Of a stretch of DNA of 49,297 nt, positions 9,700-19,086 are shown one piece after another. The notes under the pieces were generated by a model, which did no database searches, was not told the origin of the DNA, and saw only the letters and a program-made list of their open reading frames with translations. The first letter of the stretch is position 1. Each line of letters starts with the position of its first letter. Where the stretch lies: NCBI GenBank assembly GCA_003215635.1, contig QCKC01000010.1:1-49297 (forward strand), given 5' to 3'. The translations under genes and the position numbers were made by a program. This stretch comes from Prochlorococcus sp. AG-409-J19 (GTDB taxonomy: Bacteria; Cyanobacteriota; Cyanobacteriia; PCC-6307; Cyanobiaceae).

Positions 9700-11481
9700 G
9701 TGAGCAAAAGTGAACACTTAATAAAGTCCTCAGAGCAAGGAGGCTGCATTCCTCCCTGTATTGCCAATGGCACTGAGCCAACCAAATTCGAGAAATTCAA
9801 AGCTGATAGTCAATATCTTCGCCAGCCACTGGCTAGCGAGCTTTACAACAGCAGTGACCACTTCACGAATGACGCAGTACAACTCCTTAAATTTCATGGG
9901 AGTTATCAACAAGACAATCGCGAGAAAAGACAAAAAGGAGGACAGAAAGACTGGCAAATGATGCTGCGCCTTCGCAGTCCAGGAGGGAAGATCCCGCCTC
10001 AATTATTTCTTGCACTGGATGACTTATCAAACCGATTGGGGAATAAAACCCTTAGAGCTACAACTCGTCAAGCTTTTCAAATGCATGGGATTCGAAAAGA
10101 AAATCTAAAGGAGGTGATCAAATCGATCATCGAATCAATGGGTTCCACACTCGCCGCTTGTGGCGATATAACTCGTAATGTAATGGCACCTGCGGCACCT
10201 TACCAAGATGGTGGTTATCCCGCCGCAAGAAAATTAGCAAATGACATTGCCGATCTCCTAACTCCTAAACAAGCACAAGGTACATATTTAGATTTGTGGG
10301 TTGACGGTGATCTTAGTTATCGAATCCGTCCAACAAAAGCTGTTAATAAAATCCGACAAAAGCAGAATGAAGATTTGATTTTTAGTGGTGATTTGAATGA
10401 ACCATTATATGGAAAAACCTATATGCCCAGAAAATTCAAATGTGCAGTAACAGTTCCTGGAGATAATTCAGTTGACATATTAACCCATGATATAGGACTG
10501 GTAGCCTTTACAAAGGCCAACGGTGTCTTATCAGGTTGCAATGTCTATGTAGGTGGAGGGATGGGGCGTACCCATAACAATGAACAAACATTTGCAAGGA
10601 CTGCATCTTCCCTAGGGTATGTAAAGAGTGATCATCTTTTTGAGTTAATACAAGCAATCCTTGCAATTCAACGAGATTATGGAGACAGAAAAATACGACG
10701 CCATGCTCGAATGAAATACCTAATAAATGATATGGGTATTAATTGGTTTAAAGAAGAACTTAAAAGAAAATACTTCAAACATCCCATCGAAGAAATAAAG
10801 AATGAGCCCAAAAAGAAACTAAAAGATTATTTAGGCTGGCACCGTCAAAAACAAGACATTTGGTTTGTGGGCATCCCACTTTTATCTGGACGATTATCGG
10901 GCCAACTAAAAGATGGCTTACGGAAAATCATTGAGACCTTCCAATTAGAAATACGAATAACACCTAATCAAGATTTGCTTCTCTGCAATATTGGGAAGCA
11001 TCAACGAAATAGTGTTCGCAAAGCATTAAAAGATATAGGAGTTAGCACAGACTTACCTAGTTCGTTAACTAGACATGCAATAGCATGTCCTGCCTTGCCA
11101 TTATGTGGTCTTGCTGTTACCGAAGCCGAAAGAATTTTGCCAAATGTACTCCAAAGGTTGGAACATCTGCTTGAGAAACTACACATCAAAAAATCTATAC
11201 TTGTAAGGATGACTGGATGCCCAAATGGATGTGCAAGGCCCTATATGGCTGAGATAGGTTTAGTAGGTAGTGGACTGAATCAATATCAACTCTGGCTAGG
11301 AGGAACTCCTAACCTCGAACGAATCGCTAAACCATATCTTCAAAAAATGTCTTTGGAAGATTTAGAAAAGACTCTTGAACCACTTCTAAAGCAATGGAGA
11401 GATTTTGGGAGTCAAAAAAGCTTCGGTGACTTTGTTGAGGAGATGGGTATAGATTCAGTAAAGTCTTTATTATCAATTTGA
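9700..11481 (+). CDS. sir: Ferredoxin-sulfite reductase
   Basis: A 593-aa siroheme/[4Fe-4S] enzyme that reduces sulfite to sulfide with six electrons from ferredoxin. The cluster and siroheme cysteines are visible as C463-x5-C469 (CPALPLC) and C507-x3-C511 (CPNGC), with TGCPNGCARPYMAEIG typical of sulfite rather than nitrite reductase. The N-terminal half carries LRATTRQAFQMHGI and the duplicated ferritin-like repeat. The start is GTG at 9700: the nearby ATG at 9694 meets a TGA after two codons. The last nine bases overlap the convergent VanX-like gene. Confidence 0.94.
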   Translation: MSKSEHLIKSSEQGGCIPPCIANGTEPTKFEKFKADSQYLRQPLASELYNSSDHFTNDAVQLLKFHGSYQQDNREKRQKGGQKDWQMMLRLRSPGGKIPPQLFLALDDLSNRLGNKTLRATTRQAFQMHGIRKENLKEVIKSIIESMGSTLAACGDITRNVMAPAAPYQDGGYPAARKLANDIADLLTPKQAQGTYLDLWVDGDLSYRIRPTKAVNKIRQKQNEDLIFSGDLNEPLYGKTYMPRKFKCAVTVPGDNSVDILTHDIGLVAFTKANGVLSGCNVYVGGGMGRTHNNEQTFARTASSLGYVKSDHLFELIQAILAIQRDYGDRKIRRHARMKYLINDMGINWFKEELKRKYFKHPIEEIKNEPKKKLKDYLGWHRQKQDIWFVGIPLLSGRLSGQLKDGLRKIIETFQLEIRITPNQDLLLCNIGKHQRNSVRKALKDIGVSTDLPSSLTRHAIACPALPLCGLAVTEAERILPNVLQRLEHLLEKLHIKKSILVRMTGCPNGCARPYMAEIGLVGSGLNQYQLWLGGTPNLERIAKPYLQKMSLEDLEKTLEPLLKQWRDFGSQKSFGDFVEEMGIDSVKSLLSI

Positions 11482-12183
11482 TTTAGAGCCATATATGGCC
11501 TCAGGGGCATTAATAGACCAAGCCCATAATTGGTCTCCGAAGCTAAAGTGCCACCATTCCTTTGGATGCTGCACAAAGCCAGCAAAATTCATTACTTTCT
11601 TAAGAAGTATTCTCCTTGAATGCCAAACATAAGCCTCTGAATGAACATCAAATTCTTTTCCTTGGGCATAATAATTAGGTTCAGAAACTGGGCTGATTTC
11701 ATCTATTTCCCCTCCCATATTTAAAGGGATTCCATTATTAGTCGACAATGTCAAATCAACTGCTGCTCCAGTACTATGAGGAGGAGGAGTTAAAGGATTT
11801 TTACTAGGAGGTGCCCAAAAACCATGCACAGTTTTTAATATATCCTCAACAGCATCTAAATCCTCACGTAAATATCTATTCAATTTTCTATTTAGACATT
11901 CTTTATTCACAAGATATTCAATCATAAATTCTTGGACAGATATTGGCCTCCAGGCATCAAAAATTGCGAATCTGAGATTGGGCTGTTCATTAGCTAAATA
12001 TTTCTGAGCCTTCAGAAGACGAAACAAGACTCCTTCTCTTAATCGGAAAGGATCTTGCTCATCAGAGTATGGTGCTCCAACCGACAGATAAGGATGAGGC
12101 TTTAAACAGAATAAAGTTGGAGGAATTTTCTGTAATGACTCCCCACAATCTCGAATCGGCCTATCGCTCCAAGGACGAGTCAT
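11473..12183 (-). CDS. VanX-like D-alanyl-D-alanine dipeptidase (M15D)
   Basis: A 236-aa protein with the M15 zinc pattern PPHSTGAAVDLTL (His, Asp) and EWWHFSFG (third His), plus FAIFDAWRP near residue 75, where the family has its conserved arginine. VanX-type enzymes hydrolyse free D-Ala-D-Ala; in non-resistant bacteria they are usually linked to peptidoglycan dipeptide recycling. I see no clear signal peptide, so a cytoplasmic location is likely. No vanH, vanA or vanS/R-like gene is nearby, so a vancomycin-resistance role is not supported. The stop overlaps the sir 3' end by nine bases. Confidence 0.85.
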   Translation of the reverse strand: MTRPWSDRPIRDCGESLQKIPPTLFCLKPHPYLSVGAPYSDEQDPFRLREGVLFRLLKAQKYLANEQPNLRFAIFDAWRPISVQEFMIEYLVNKECLNRKLNRYLREDLDAVEDILKTVHGFWAPPSKNPLTPPPHSTGAAVDLTLSTNNGIPLNMGGEIDEISPVSEPNYYAQGKEFDVHSEAYVWHSRRILLKKVMNFAGFVQHPKEWWHFSFGDQLWAWSINAPEAIYGSKSN

Positions 12184-12535
12184 TATTAGATCTCACTAAA
12201 ATACTATTTCCACAAAATAAGGTACTTTTTCCACAAGCGGAATCTCGTTTAGGCAAATCAAAGAATGATTGAATAATAAAGCTGTAAAGATTAAGAGCTC
12301 GGAATGCCTTGCTTCATTCACTCAAGGGAAAAGCTTTATCTTTACCTAAGATCATCCTGAAAAGCACTATCAACAGAGCGTTCTTGCTCAAATGCTTTCT
12401 CAAACCTATACAAAAACAATCGCAATCTCATCAATTCAGAATCTTAAATGAAAGTGTAGGGAGCACTCAGTGATTCCAAGCAAGTCTTGTCTGAGACTCA
12501 AGCAAGTCTCGCTTGTGTGGAAAAAGAGATTTTCA
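12184..12535. other. 352-bp intergenic region between the VanX-like gene and recG
   Basis: This is the only gene-free stretch above 300 bp. It lies upstream of the VanX-like gene and downstream of recG, both on the minus strand. I find no ORF longer than about 20 codons that looks like a gene and no tRNA-like fold. The promoter of the VanX-like gene should be here. The end nearest recG has an 11-bp direct repeat listed separately. Confidence 0.6.
12477..12515. repeat. Direct repeat with alternative small hairpins downstream of recG
   Basis: CAAGCAAGTCT occurs at 12477-12487 and again at 12499-12509. The second copy lies within a possible hairpin, GAGAC (12493-12497) with GTCTC (12506-12510), and GCTTG (12511-12515) can pair with CAAGC of the first copy. 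Being just behind the recG stop, this could be a weak 3' end structure, but there is no U-run for a standard terminator. Confidence 0.35.
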
Positions 12536-15022
12536 TTAATTTAGGTGTGAGCTGCCGCTGATCTTCGTCCAATGAGAGTCCAATAACTCCTTCAAAAGTT
12601 GGTTCTTTAGAAAAAAAGGATCCTGCTTCAGGGTAAAAAGTGCTTCGTTACGAGCCTCCTCAAGAACTCCTGCATCATCAACCAGGCTAGCCAATACAAA
12701 ATCGGGCATGCCGGATTGCCTTGTTCCTAAGACTTGACCAGGACCACGAAGTCGCAGATCAAGTTCAGAAATCTCAAAGCCATCATTAGATTTAACTAAA
12801 ACCTTCAACCTTTCCCTAGAAAGAGATTGTGAATTGTCAGTAATTAAGAAACAAAACGATTTTTTGTTCCCTCTTCCAACCCGCCCCCTTAATTGATGCA
12901 ATTGAGCCAAACCAAAACGATCCGCATTTTCAATCATCATCACGGTGGCATTAGGAACGTCCACCCCAACCTCAACTACTGTTGTTGAGACAAGAATTTT
13001 GCAATCACCTGAAGAAAACTGTTTAATAACAGATTGCTTTTCTAAACCAGACATCCGACCATGCAATAAACCTACATTGATCTCCGGGAATACTTCTTCA
13101 GAAAGATGCTGATGAACATCTATCGCCGATTTTAAGTCAAGCTTCTCAGACTCTTCCACCAAAGGCAACACAACATAAGCACTATTTCCCTGGGAGATTT
13201 CATTCCTAATTAGTTGATAAGCATCATCTCGTTTAGATCCCAAAATAAGACGTGTTTCTATGGGTAATCTGCCCGCTGGGAGTTCATTAATATGGCTGAT
13301 GTCGAGGTCACCATGAACAGATAAAGCTAAAGTGCGTGGAATCGGTGTGGCTGTCATTGTCAAAAGGTGAGGGTGCAAGCCTTTATTCATCAAACGATTT
13401 CTTTGAGCAACTCCAAATCGATGTTGTTCATCAACAACAACCAAACCAAGCCTGGAAAAAACAACTGGATCTTCAATTAATGCATGGGTTCCAACAAGAA
13501 TATTTGTAGATCCGTTTGCAAGATCATCGATAATATGTTGTCGACGTAAACGCGAAGTAGAACCTGTTAATAACTCCACATTTACATTCAAATTAGGCAA
13601 CCAGAGACTTAAGTTTCTATAGTGTTGTTCAGCTAATACTTCGGTAGGAGCCATTAATGCACCTTGCCAACCAGATTGAACTGATTGAAGTAGAGCCACT
13701 ACTGAAACAATAGTCTTTCCACTCCCAACATCTCCCTGAAGAAGACGATTCATTGGCTCTGAACGTCCAAGGTCCAATTTAATTTCTTTTATTACTCTTG
13801 TTTGAGCTTTTGTAAGCCTATAAGGTAAGGAATCAAGAAATTTTGATGTCAACGAATCTTTATCTATTAGGTTCTTAAAATATGGGGCGGGCTTTGCTTT
13901 TATTTGCATTCTACGCCTCAATAAACCTAATTGCATAAGAAAGAATTCATCAAATACTATCCTCCTCCTTGCTTCCTTTAATGACTTACGATCATTTGGT
14001 ATATGTATAGCAATTAAGGCCTCACTTCGAGTTAATAAATTAAGAACCTGTCGACGAGATTGAGATAGATAATCAGGATAAAGCTTGGTTAAATATAAAA
14101 CTGATTCTACAATGCCTCTAAACCGATCAGCTTTAATCCCCTCTGTTAAAGAATAGACAGGCAAAATTCTTCCAATATTTTTTGAACGGAGCGTAGGCTG
14201 TGACTCATCAACAACCTCTATAAGGGGATCCTGAAAACTTTTCCCATAAGGACCCTCTTTCACTAATCCACTAACCGCTACAGTAACGCCTGAAGGATAT
14301 AATTTTGTTTGACTTTGAAGGTAACTGTAATTAGAAAACCTCTTACCAGCAAAAAATCTTGCAACCTTAATCCGACCAGTTGAATCTTGTAGATGCAACT
14401 CCAAAATTGATAGATTTTGATTGCGTGGGCTCCTAAATGCATTACAGCGACGAACACTTGCAACAATTGTCGCTGGTTCTCCTGTTATCAATCCCGATAT
14501 TCGACGTAGAGAAGAATAGTCCACATAATCCCTAGGGTAATAATGAAGTAAATCTCTTACCAGTATCAAACCAATAGCAGAAAGTCTCTCTTTTATTTTG
14601 TTACCTATACCCTTCAACTCATATATTGGACTATCAAGTGTTAATCGGGAATTAGAATCATTTTTTTTAGTAACATTTGCAGGCCTAAAAACATTAAGAC
14701 TTGGAGGAGCTATAGGACTGGGCGGATCAATCTTAAGAAGCAAATTATGAAAAAACTGTCTTGTTTTTGCAATAAGATGACGACGTTTAGTTTCTACTAA
14801 GCCTGGATAAAAGAAAAATTCCTTACTTAATTCACTCAAACGAGATCGAATACTTTTATCTTCCACACCTTGAGGAGGAGATCCAAGTTGACGTGCTAAA
14901 AAAACATGAAAAGAATCTTGTCTTCCCTTAATATTTTTAAATCCACTTTCTGCTTCAACAGACAATGACTTCTGAATAAGTCTGATCCATTTGAGCAAGT
15001 TATTATGATTTTCTTTAATCAA
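12536..15022 (-). CDS. recG: ATP-dependent DNA helicase RecG
   Basis: An 828-aa superfamily 2 helicase that regresses stalled replication forks and branch-migrates Holliday junctions. Visible in order are the helix-hairpin region IYELKGIGNKIKERL and RDLLHYYPRDYVDY of the wedge domain, Walker A GDVGSGKTIV, motif II DEQHRFGVAQRN, motif III TMTATPIPRTLAL, and motif VI QLRGRVGRG. An N-terminal extension of about 130 residues makes it longer than the E. coli enzyme (693 aa), as in other cyanobacteria. The start is TTG at 15020-15022, 14 bp after the upstream gene, so it is the probable last gene of the rpsB-tsf-unknown-recG cluster. Confidence 0.95.
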   Translation of the reverse strand: MIKENHNNLLKWIRLIQKSLSVEAESGFKNIKGRQDSFHVFLARQLGSPPQGVEDKSIRSRLSELSKEFFFYPGLVETKRRHLIAKTRQFFHNLLLKIDPPSPIAPPSLNVFRPANVTKKNDSNSRLTLDSPIYELKGIGNKIKERLSAIGLILVRDLLHYYPRDYVDYSSLRRISGLITGEPATIVASVRRCNAFRSPRNQNLSILELHLQDSTGRIKVARFFAGKRFSNYSYLQSQTKLYPSGVTVAVSGLVKEGPYGKSFQDPLIEVVDESQPTLRSKNIGRILPVYSLTEGIKADRFRGIVESVLYLTKLYPDYLSQSRRQVLNLLTRSEALIAIHIPNDRKSLKEARRRIVFDEFFLMQLGLLRRRMQIKAKPAPYFKNLIDKDSLTSKFLDSLPYRLTKAQTRVIKEIKLDLGRSEPMNRLLQGDVGSGKTIVSVVALLQSVQSGWQGALMAPTEVLAEQHYRNLSLWLPNLNVNVELLTGSTSRLRRQHIIDDLANGSTNILVGTHALIEDPVVFSRLGLVVVDEQHRFGVAQRNRLMNKGLHPHLLTMTATPIPRTLALSVHGDLDISHINELPAGRLPIETRLILGSKRDDAYQLIRNEISQGNSAYVVLPLVEESEKLDLKSAIDVHQHLSEEVFPEINVGLLHGRMSGLEKQSVIKQFSSGDCKILVSTTVVEVGVDVPNATVMMIENADRFGLAQLHQLRGRVGRGNKKSFCFLITDNSQSLSRERLKVLVKSNDGFEISELDLRLRGPGQVLGTRQSGMPDFVLASLVDDAGVLEEARNEALFTLKQDPFFLKNQLLKELLDSHWTKISGSSHLN

Positions 15023-15036
15023 CTATGGTAAAGATC

Positions 15037-16245
15037 TTATAATGATTTTGGATTAGCAGAAGCATTAGACCATTGCTCCTGTGCCTCCTTGGCAATTGAT
15101 CTGTTTTGCCAATGTCTATGTTGTTTTACCATCTTAAGTAAAAGATTCCTATGATCTTTTATCTTCTTTCTGTATAAGCGTAAAGTTGGATTTTCAAATT
15201 CCAAATCCGAAGTTCTAATAAGAATACATGAAACATCCATTCCGCTATGCCCAACATGGGTAGGGATAGGTATGCGTAGACTTAATATATTTGAATTGAC
15301 AGACATGGACTCAATTTGACCTTTTATAACTGCATCTAAAACTCCTAAAGGTAATAAGCTGTTAATTAATCCTGCTCTTAGCAATTCAACATTAATAGCG
15401 TGTGAAAGATTTCGCAAACGCCTAGATAATGCAAGTTCAAATAATTCAACCCAACTTGCCAGAGCAAGAGAATTATCGGGCAAAAATCCTCTTTCAGGAT
15501 CAAGGACTCCTGAAAGAAAATTCTCATCATTGAATGTACTATCTGACGACTTTGATTTAACAGAAGTTTCCGATTCCATTACATCACCTGCCATTACAAA
15601 AAGTGTCTGGAGGATCTCCAGTTCACTATTTTTGCCTTCCAAAGAACTACCACTTGAATGCAAAGATCTCTTATCGGCACTTATTTGATTTATTTCCTCG
15701 GTAAAATCATCGTTAATCCCTTCTTTTGGGGTGCCTATTCCATCAAGACAAACAGATTCTTGATTTTGCTCATCATCAATTGCGAATAGATTTTCTAGGT
15801 ATGAAGTATTTTCTAATGGTGGATCCAAACCTAAAGTTACAGAATAATCCTTTCTCATGTCAGTAGCACTATGGGCTAATGAATTTAGGAATTGTTGCTT
15901 GGCTTGAGCTTTCTTTAATTTCTTTTCACGTTCCATTACCGCCACCAAGTCTCTAATCTGTTCAATAGTTAATAGTGAAGAACAGTTTCTTACAAGATCT
16001 TCTATGACTTGGTGAAAGGCAATTCGCTGTTCAGGAGTTAATCTATTGAGATGATTTTCTTCTCTTTCTGTTGACAATATAAATACTGCTTGTTTGGCAG
16101 CATTTAAAAGTAAATTCCTTAAAGCCGCTAAATAAGAATCCTGATCGTGGTAGATTTTCGGTGCAACGTTATGGCACCTTAATCGGAGATATTCAAGTTG
16201 CTCCTCTGGATTAAAATTCAAAGAAGTTTCATTGCGTGAATCCAA
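15037..16245 (-). CDS. Conserved hypothetical protein between tsf and recG
   Basis: I do not recognise a named family in this 402-aa protein. The first 130 residues look helical and charged (ATEREENHLNRL-like and VAVMEREKKLKKAQAKQQFL stretches). Residues about 150-260 are acidic and serine-rich and probably disordered. The last 140 residues form a second folded block with ALSRRLRNLSHAINVELLRA, and a basic tail containing LLLKMVKQHRHWQNRS. There is no membrane segment or signal peptide. The start is TTG at 16243-16245, nine bases after the tsf stop, and recG follows after 14 bases. The position suggests cotranscription with translation genes, but I assign no function. Confidence 0.75.
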   Translation of the reverse strand: MDSRNETSLNFNPEEQLEYLRLRCHNVAPKIYHDQDSYLAALRNLLLNAAKQAVFILSTEREENHLNRLTPEQRIAFHQVIEDLVRNCSSLLTIEQIRDLVAVMEREKKLKKAQAKQQFLNSLAHSATDMRKDYSVTLGLDPPLENTSYLENLFAIDDEQNQESVCLDGIGTPKEGINDDFTEEINQISADKRSLHSSGSSLEGKNSELEILQTLFVMAGDVMESETSVKSKSSDSTFNDENFLSGVLDPERGFLPDNSLALASWVELFELALSRRLRNLSHAINVELLRAGLINSLLPLGVLDAVIKGQIESMSVNSNILSLRIPIPTHVGHSGMDVSCILIRTSDLEFENPTLRLYRKKIKDHRNLLLKMVKQHRHWQNRSIAKEAQEQWSNASANPKSL

Positions 16246-16254
16246 AACAAAAAC

Positions 16255-16911
16255 TCACCCTGTGGTCATAGAGGCGACTTCAGTTGCAAAATCAATTTTA
16301 TCTACAACAATACCTTCTCCAAGAGTATATCTAGTAAATCTTCTCACCTGAACATTCTCTCCTATCTGACCAGCTACTTGTTTGACAAGTTCGGCAACTG
16401 TCATGGATCCATCTTTTATAAAAGGTTGTTCCATTAGCGCCATTTCCTTAAGCCTTTTGCCAATGCGACCTTCAACTATTTTTGCCTTCATTTGCTCAGG
16501 TTTACCTGATAAATCATCTCGACCCATTTCAATCTTTTTTTCTTTATCAACAATTTGTTGAGGGATTTCTTCTGTTGTAACGAACTCAACGTTTGGGCAA
16601 GCTGCAACTTGCATTGCGACATCTCTCAACAAATTCTGAAACAAGTCTCCCCGAGCAACAAAGTCAGTTTCACAATTCATTTCAAGAAGGACTCCCACCC
16701 TTGCGCCAGTATGGATATAACTACCGATTGCCCCTTCAGCTGCAACTCTCCCCGACTTTTTCTCTGCGCTAGCTATTCCTTTTTGTCGTAACCACTCAAC
16801 CGCCTTATTAGTGTCTCCATTGGTTTCACTTAAGGCTTTTTTACAGTCCATCATCCCTGCGCCGGTTTTATCACGCAGTTCTTTAACAAGCTTGGCTGAT
16901 ACTGCCGACAT
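16255..16911 (-). CDS. tsf: Translation elongation factor Ts
   Basis: A 218-aa EF-Ts, the nucleotide exchange factor for EF-Tu. The N-terminal UBA-like domain has [20 protein letters not shown] and the core shows [11 protein letters not shown], both diagnostic. The length matches cyanobacterial EF-Ts, which lack part of the E. coli C-terminal module. It lies 91 bp downstream of rpsB in the classical rpsB-tsf order. The ATG at 16909-16911 is well supported. Confidence 0.96.
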   Translation of the reverse strand: MSAVSAKLVKELRDKTGAGMMDCKKALSETNGDTNKAVEWLRQKGIASAEKKSGRVAAEGAIGSYIHTGARVGVLLEMNCETDFVARGDLFQNLLRDVAMQVAACPNVEFVTTEEIPQQIVDKEKKIEMGRDDLSGKPEQMKAKIVEGRIGKRLKEMALMEQPFIKDGSMTVAELVKQVAGQIGENVQVRRFTRYTLGEGIVVDKIDFATEVASMTTG

Positions 16912-17002
16912 TTTTTTAAAGTGTGGTGAATAGAGAACTGTTAGTTAGAACGAATTTATAGAAATCGTTCAAGAAAAAGAGAGATAAAGAAAAACAAGAG
17001 GT

Positions 17003-17722
17003 TTAGTCATGTCTTTCACCAGAACCTCTCTGGTCATTTGATCCGTGACGTCCTTCGTTAATTGCATCAGCAAGTCTTCCTAATACAAGTTGAACTGATC
17101 GCACAGCATCATCGTTACAAGGAATAGGAACCTCGCAAAGATCAGGATCACAATTTGTGTCCAACATAGAAACCAATGATATATCCAATTTACGTGCCTC
17201 TAAGACAGCATTAGTTTCCCGTCTTTGATCTACAAGTACAACAACATCAGGCAATCTCCTCATGCCTTTAAGACCTCCAAGATACTTCTGCAACCTCTCC
17301 AGCTCCCTTCTCAATACAGCAGCTTCTTTTTTAGGCCTCATAGCTATAGCGCCACTAGATTCCATTCGCTCTAAATCCTTCAACCGATCTATTCGAGCCT
17401 TCATCGTTGTCCAATTAGTGAGCATGCCTCCCAACCAGCGTTGATTAACATATGCCGCTCCACAGCGGGAAGCTTCAACAGCAACAACCTCAGAGGCCTG
17501 CTTCTTCGTACCAACAAAAAGAAATCGTTTTCCACTCCTCGCTGCAGAACGAGTCCACTTGTATGCATTGTTCATACATACAGCAGTTTTTACAAGATCA
17601 ATAATATGCACGCCGTTTCTCGCACAATAGATGTAGCGAGACATTTTTGGATTCCAACGACGGGTTTGGTGCCCAAAATGGGCACCAGCTTCCATCATCT
17701 CCGAGAGAGTTACAACAGCCAT
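17003..17722 (-). CDS. rpsB: 30S ribosomal protein S2
   Basis: A 239-aa S2 protein with [20 protein letters not shown] at the start, [10 protein letters not shown] near residue 94 and [20 protein letters not shown] in the second half. It sits at the head-body junction of the 30S subunit and is needed for S1 binding. It is the first gene of the rpsB-tsf unit. The 139-bp upstream region has several small inverted repeats that could serve a regulatory leader, but I recognise no specific element. Confidence 0.97.
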   Translation of the reverse strand: MAVVTLSEMMEAGAHFGHQTRRWNPKMSRYIYCARNGVHIIDLVKTAVCMNNAYKWTRSAARSGKRFLFVGTKKQASEVVAVEASRCGAAYVNQRWLGGMLTNWTTMKARIDRLKDLERMESSGAIAMRPKKEAAVLRRELERLQKYLGGLKGMRRLPDVVVLVDQRRETNAVLEARKLDISLVSMLDTNCDPDLCEVPIPCNDDAVRSVQLVLGRLADAINEGRHGSNDQRGSGERHD

Positions 17723-17769
17723 AGTTTTGAGGTTTCGGGTTCGCCTCCACCCGTCAGGTACACCAAATT

Positions 17770-17792
17770 GAAAAAACCTAAAGGTTCCTTTT
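17770..17792 (-). terminator. Possible weak intrinsic terminator between the glycosyltransferase gene and rpsB
   Basis: Read on the minus strand, AAGGAACC, a TTTA loop and GGTTTTTT could form an eight-pair stem with two G-U pairs, running into a short U tract. It follows the glycosyltransferase stop and precedes rpsB, where a transcript boundary is expected. The stem is short and AT-rich, so this is tentative. Confidence 0.3.
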
Positions 17793-17861
17793 CTCTGGCA
17801 TCACCCGAAACAGACAGGTGTGAGTTTTTTTAGGGACATACAAATTTATCAAAAGATCGGC

Positions 17862-18794
17862 TCACCTGAAGCCTAAGGAGGATGCCTCTTTATAAATTGC
17901 CCTAACACCAATCCGATTCAAAGGTATACGAAGTATCTCCATAGCAAGGCCATGGTGACCCTTATGTATCAACCAAGCCAATAAAGGAGTAAGCCTGGGA
18001 ATGCTTAACAATCCACCAAGACTCAAAAACTCCCATAAAAGAACATGCAAAAAAGTAAATTGGACAATAAAACGAACCCTTAAAGTCGGATGCTTCCTGT
18101 AAAAAATCAAGCCCATCTTTGCTCTTTCCTTTTCGATTCTTACAAGTGCTGGCACTTGTTCAATACTCAAAGGTGGATGCCAATGGAAGCCAACAGCGGC
18201 TGGACATCTAATCAATTTAAAGCCCATTCTTCTTAATCGCTCTCCAAGCTCTAAATCCTCCCAACCATATAAATCAAATGCAGTATCGAATAAACCTGAT
18301 TGCTCAAGCAATTTCCTATCTATAGCGACATTTCCTGTAGCAAAATAAGCCCAAGACAAATCAGTAAATTTATGTTTTTCTGAAGCAGGGTTTTCAAAAT
18401 TTGAAGTATTAACCACAGCTCCATAAGTAAACACAAGCCTATCCCCTCTTAACTTCCAAGCACGATTAATAGTCTTACAATGAGATGCAATAAAAGACTC
18501 ATTTACTATTAAATCACTGTCAATAAAGATAATCAGATCTCCACGGGCTTTGCGAACTCCAAGATTTCTTCCGACTGCTGGACCTGCATGTTCTTGCTCG
18601 AACAAGCGAACATGGGGAAATTCCAATGCCGAATCAGCTAGCCATTCTTTGGTTCCATCAGTTGACCCATCATCAACAACAACAACCTCATAATCTGTTA
18701 TATGAGAAGACAGGGATTGTTTCTCCAAGGCCCTTAGACACTTCACGAGGATGTGTCGCCGATTGAAAGTTGGGATGATGACACTTGGGAACAT
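17862..18794 (-). CDS. Family 2 glycosyltransferase
   Basis: A 310-aa GT-A fold enzyme. The N-terminus is PSVIIPTFNRRHILVKCL, followed by VVVDDGSTDGT (nucleotide-sugar site), FIDSDLI (DxD-type metal site, about 91-97) and WEDLELGERLRRMG (general-base ED region). The segment GNVAIDRKLLEQSGLFDTAFDL is typical of GT2 proteins that build surface polysaccharides. A hydrophobic stretch at about 225-245 could give membrane contact. The ATG is directly before the fold. The substrate cannot be inferred and no other polysaccharide genes are adjacent. Confidence 0.9.
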   Translation of the reverse strand: MFPSVIIPTFNRRHILVKCLRALEKQSLSSHITDYEVVVVDDGSTDGTKEWLADSALEFPHVRLFEQEHAGPAVGRNLGVRKARGDLIIFIDSDLIVNESFIASHCKTINRAWKLRGDRLVFTYGAVVNTSNFENPASEKHKFTDLSWAYFATGNVAIDRKLLEQSGLFDTAFDLYGWEDLELGERLRRMGFKLIRCPAAVGFHWHPPLSIEQVPALVRIEKERAKMGLIFYRKHPTLRVRFIVQFTFLHVLLWEFLSLGGLLSIPRLTPLLAWLIHKGHHGLAMEILRIPLNRIGVRAIYKEASSLGFR

Positions 18795-18891
18795 CCTCTA
18801 ACCCCTGAATTGTTTTCCTAAATCAAAAATAAAGTCCAAAAGGAATAAGTAAATTTCCCTTTTGGATTGAAATGAGGTTTTGCTCTGGTCC

Positions 18892-19047
18892 TCAGTCAGC
18901 GGCCCCTCCATTATTGGCAGTACCCGTAACTCCATTGCCTACCCCTTCACCTCTACCATCATTACGAAGCTTACGCTTCTTAAATTTTCTGGCATAAGCA
19001 CGATTGCGCTCCTGCTTTTCCTTCTTCAGGTTTCTTCGTTTGGCCAT
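18892..19047 (-). CDS. Small basic protein, 51 aa
   Basis: An ATG at 19045-19047 opens a 51-codon frame ending in TGA at 18892-18894. The first 30 residues are extremely basic (MAKRRNLKKEKQERNRAYAR, then KFKKRKLRND); the last 20 are Gly/Asn/Ala-rich (GEGVGNGVTG, ending GGAAD). The abrupt change from a cationic helix to a flexible tail, and the placement in a gap that would otherwise be empty between a glycosyltransferase gene and devA, support a real gene. It could be a nucleic-acid- or ribosome-binding peptide, but that is inferred only from charge. Confidence 0.65.
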   Translation of the reverse strand: MAKRRNLKKEKQERNRAYARKFKKRKLRNDGRGEGVGNGVTGTANNGGAAD

Positions 19048-19086
19048 CTAAATCAATGCTTACTAAAAAAGGTTAATCCCAACTTA

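Noticed and set aside
12069..12272. 67-codon plus-strand frame
   Set aside because: Half of it is antisense to the VanX-like gene and the rest is low-complexity; there is no ribosome-binding site.
17441..17833. 130-codon open frame on the plus strand
   Set aside because: It lies antisense across the 5' half of rpsB, and its composition is that of a shadow frame with no family resemblance.
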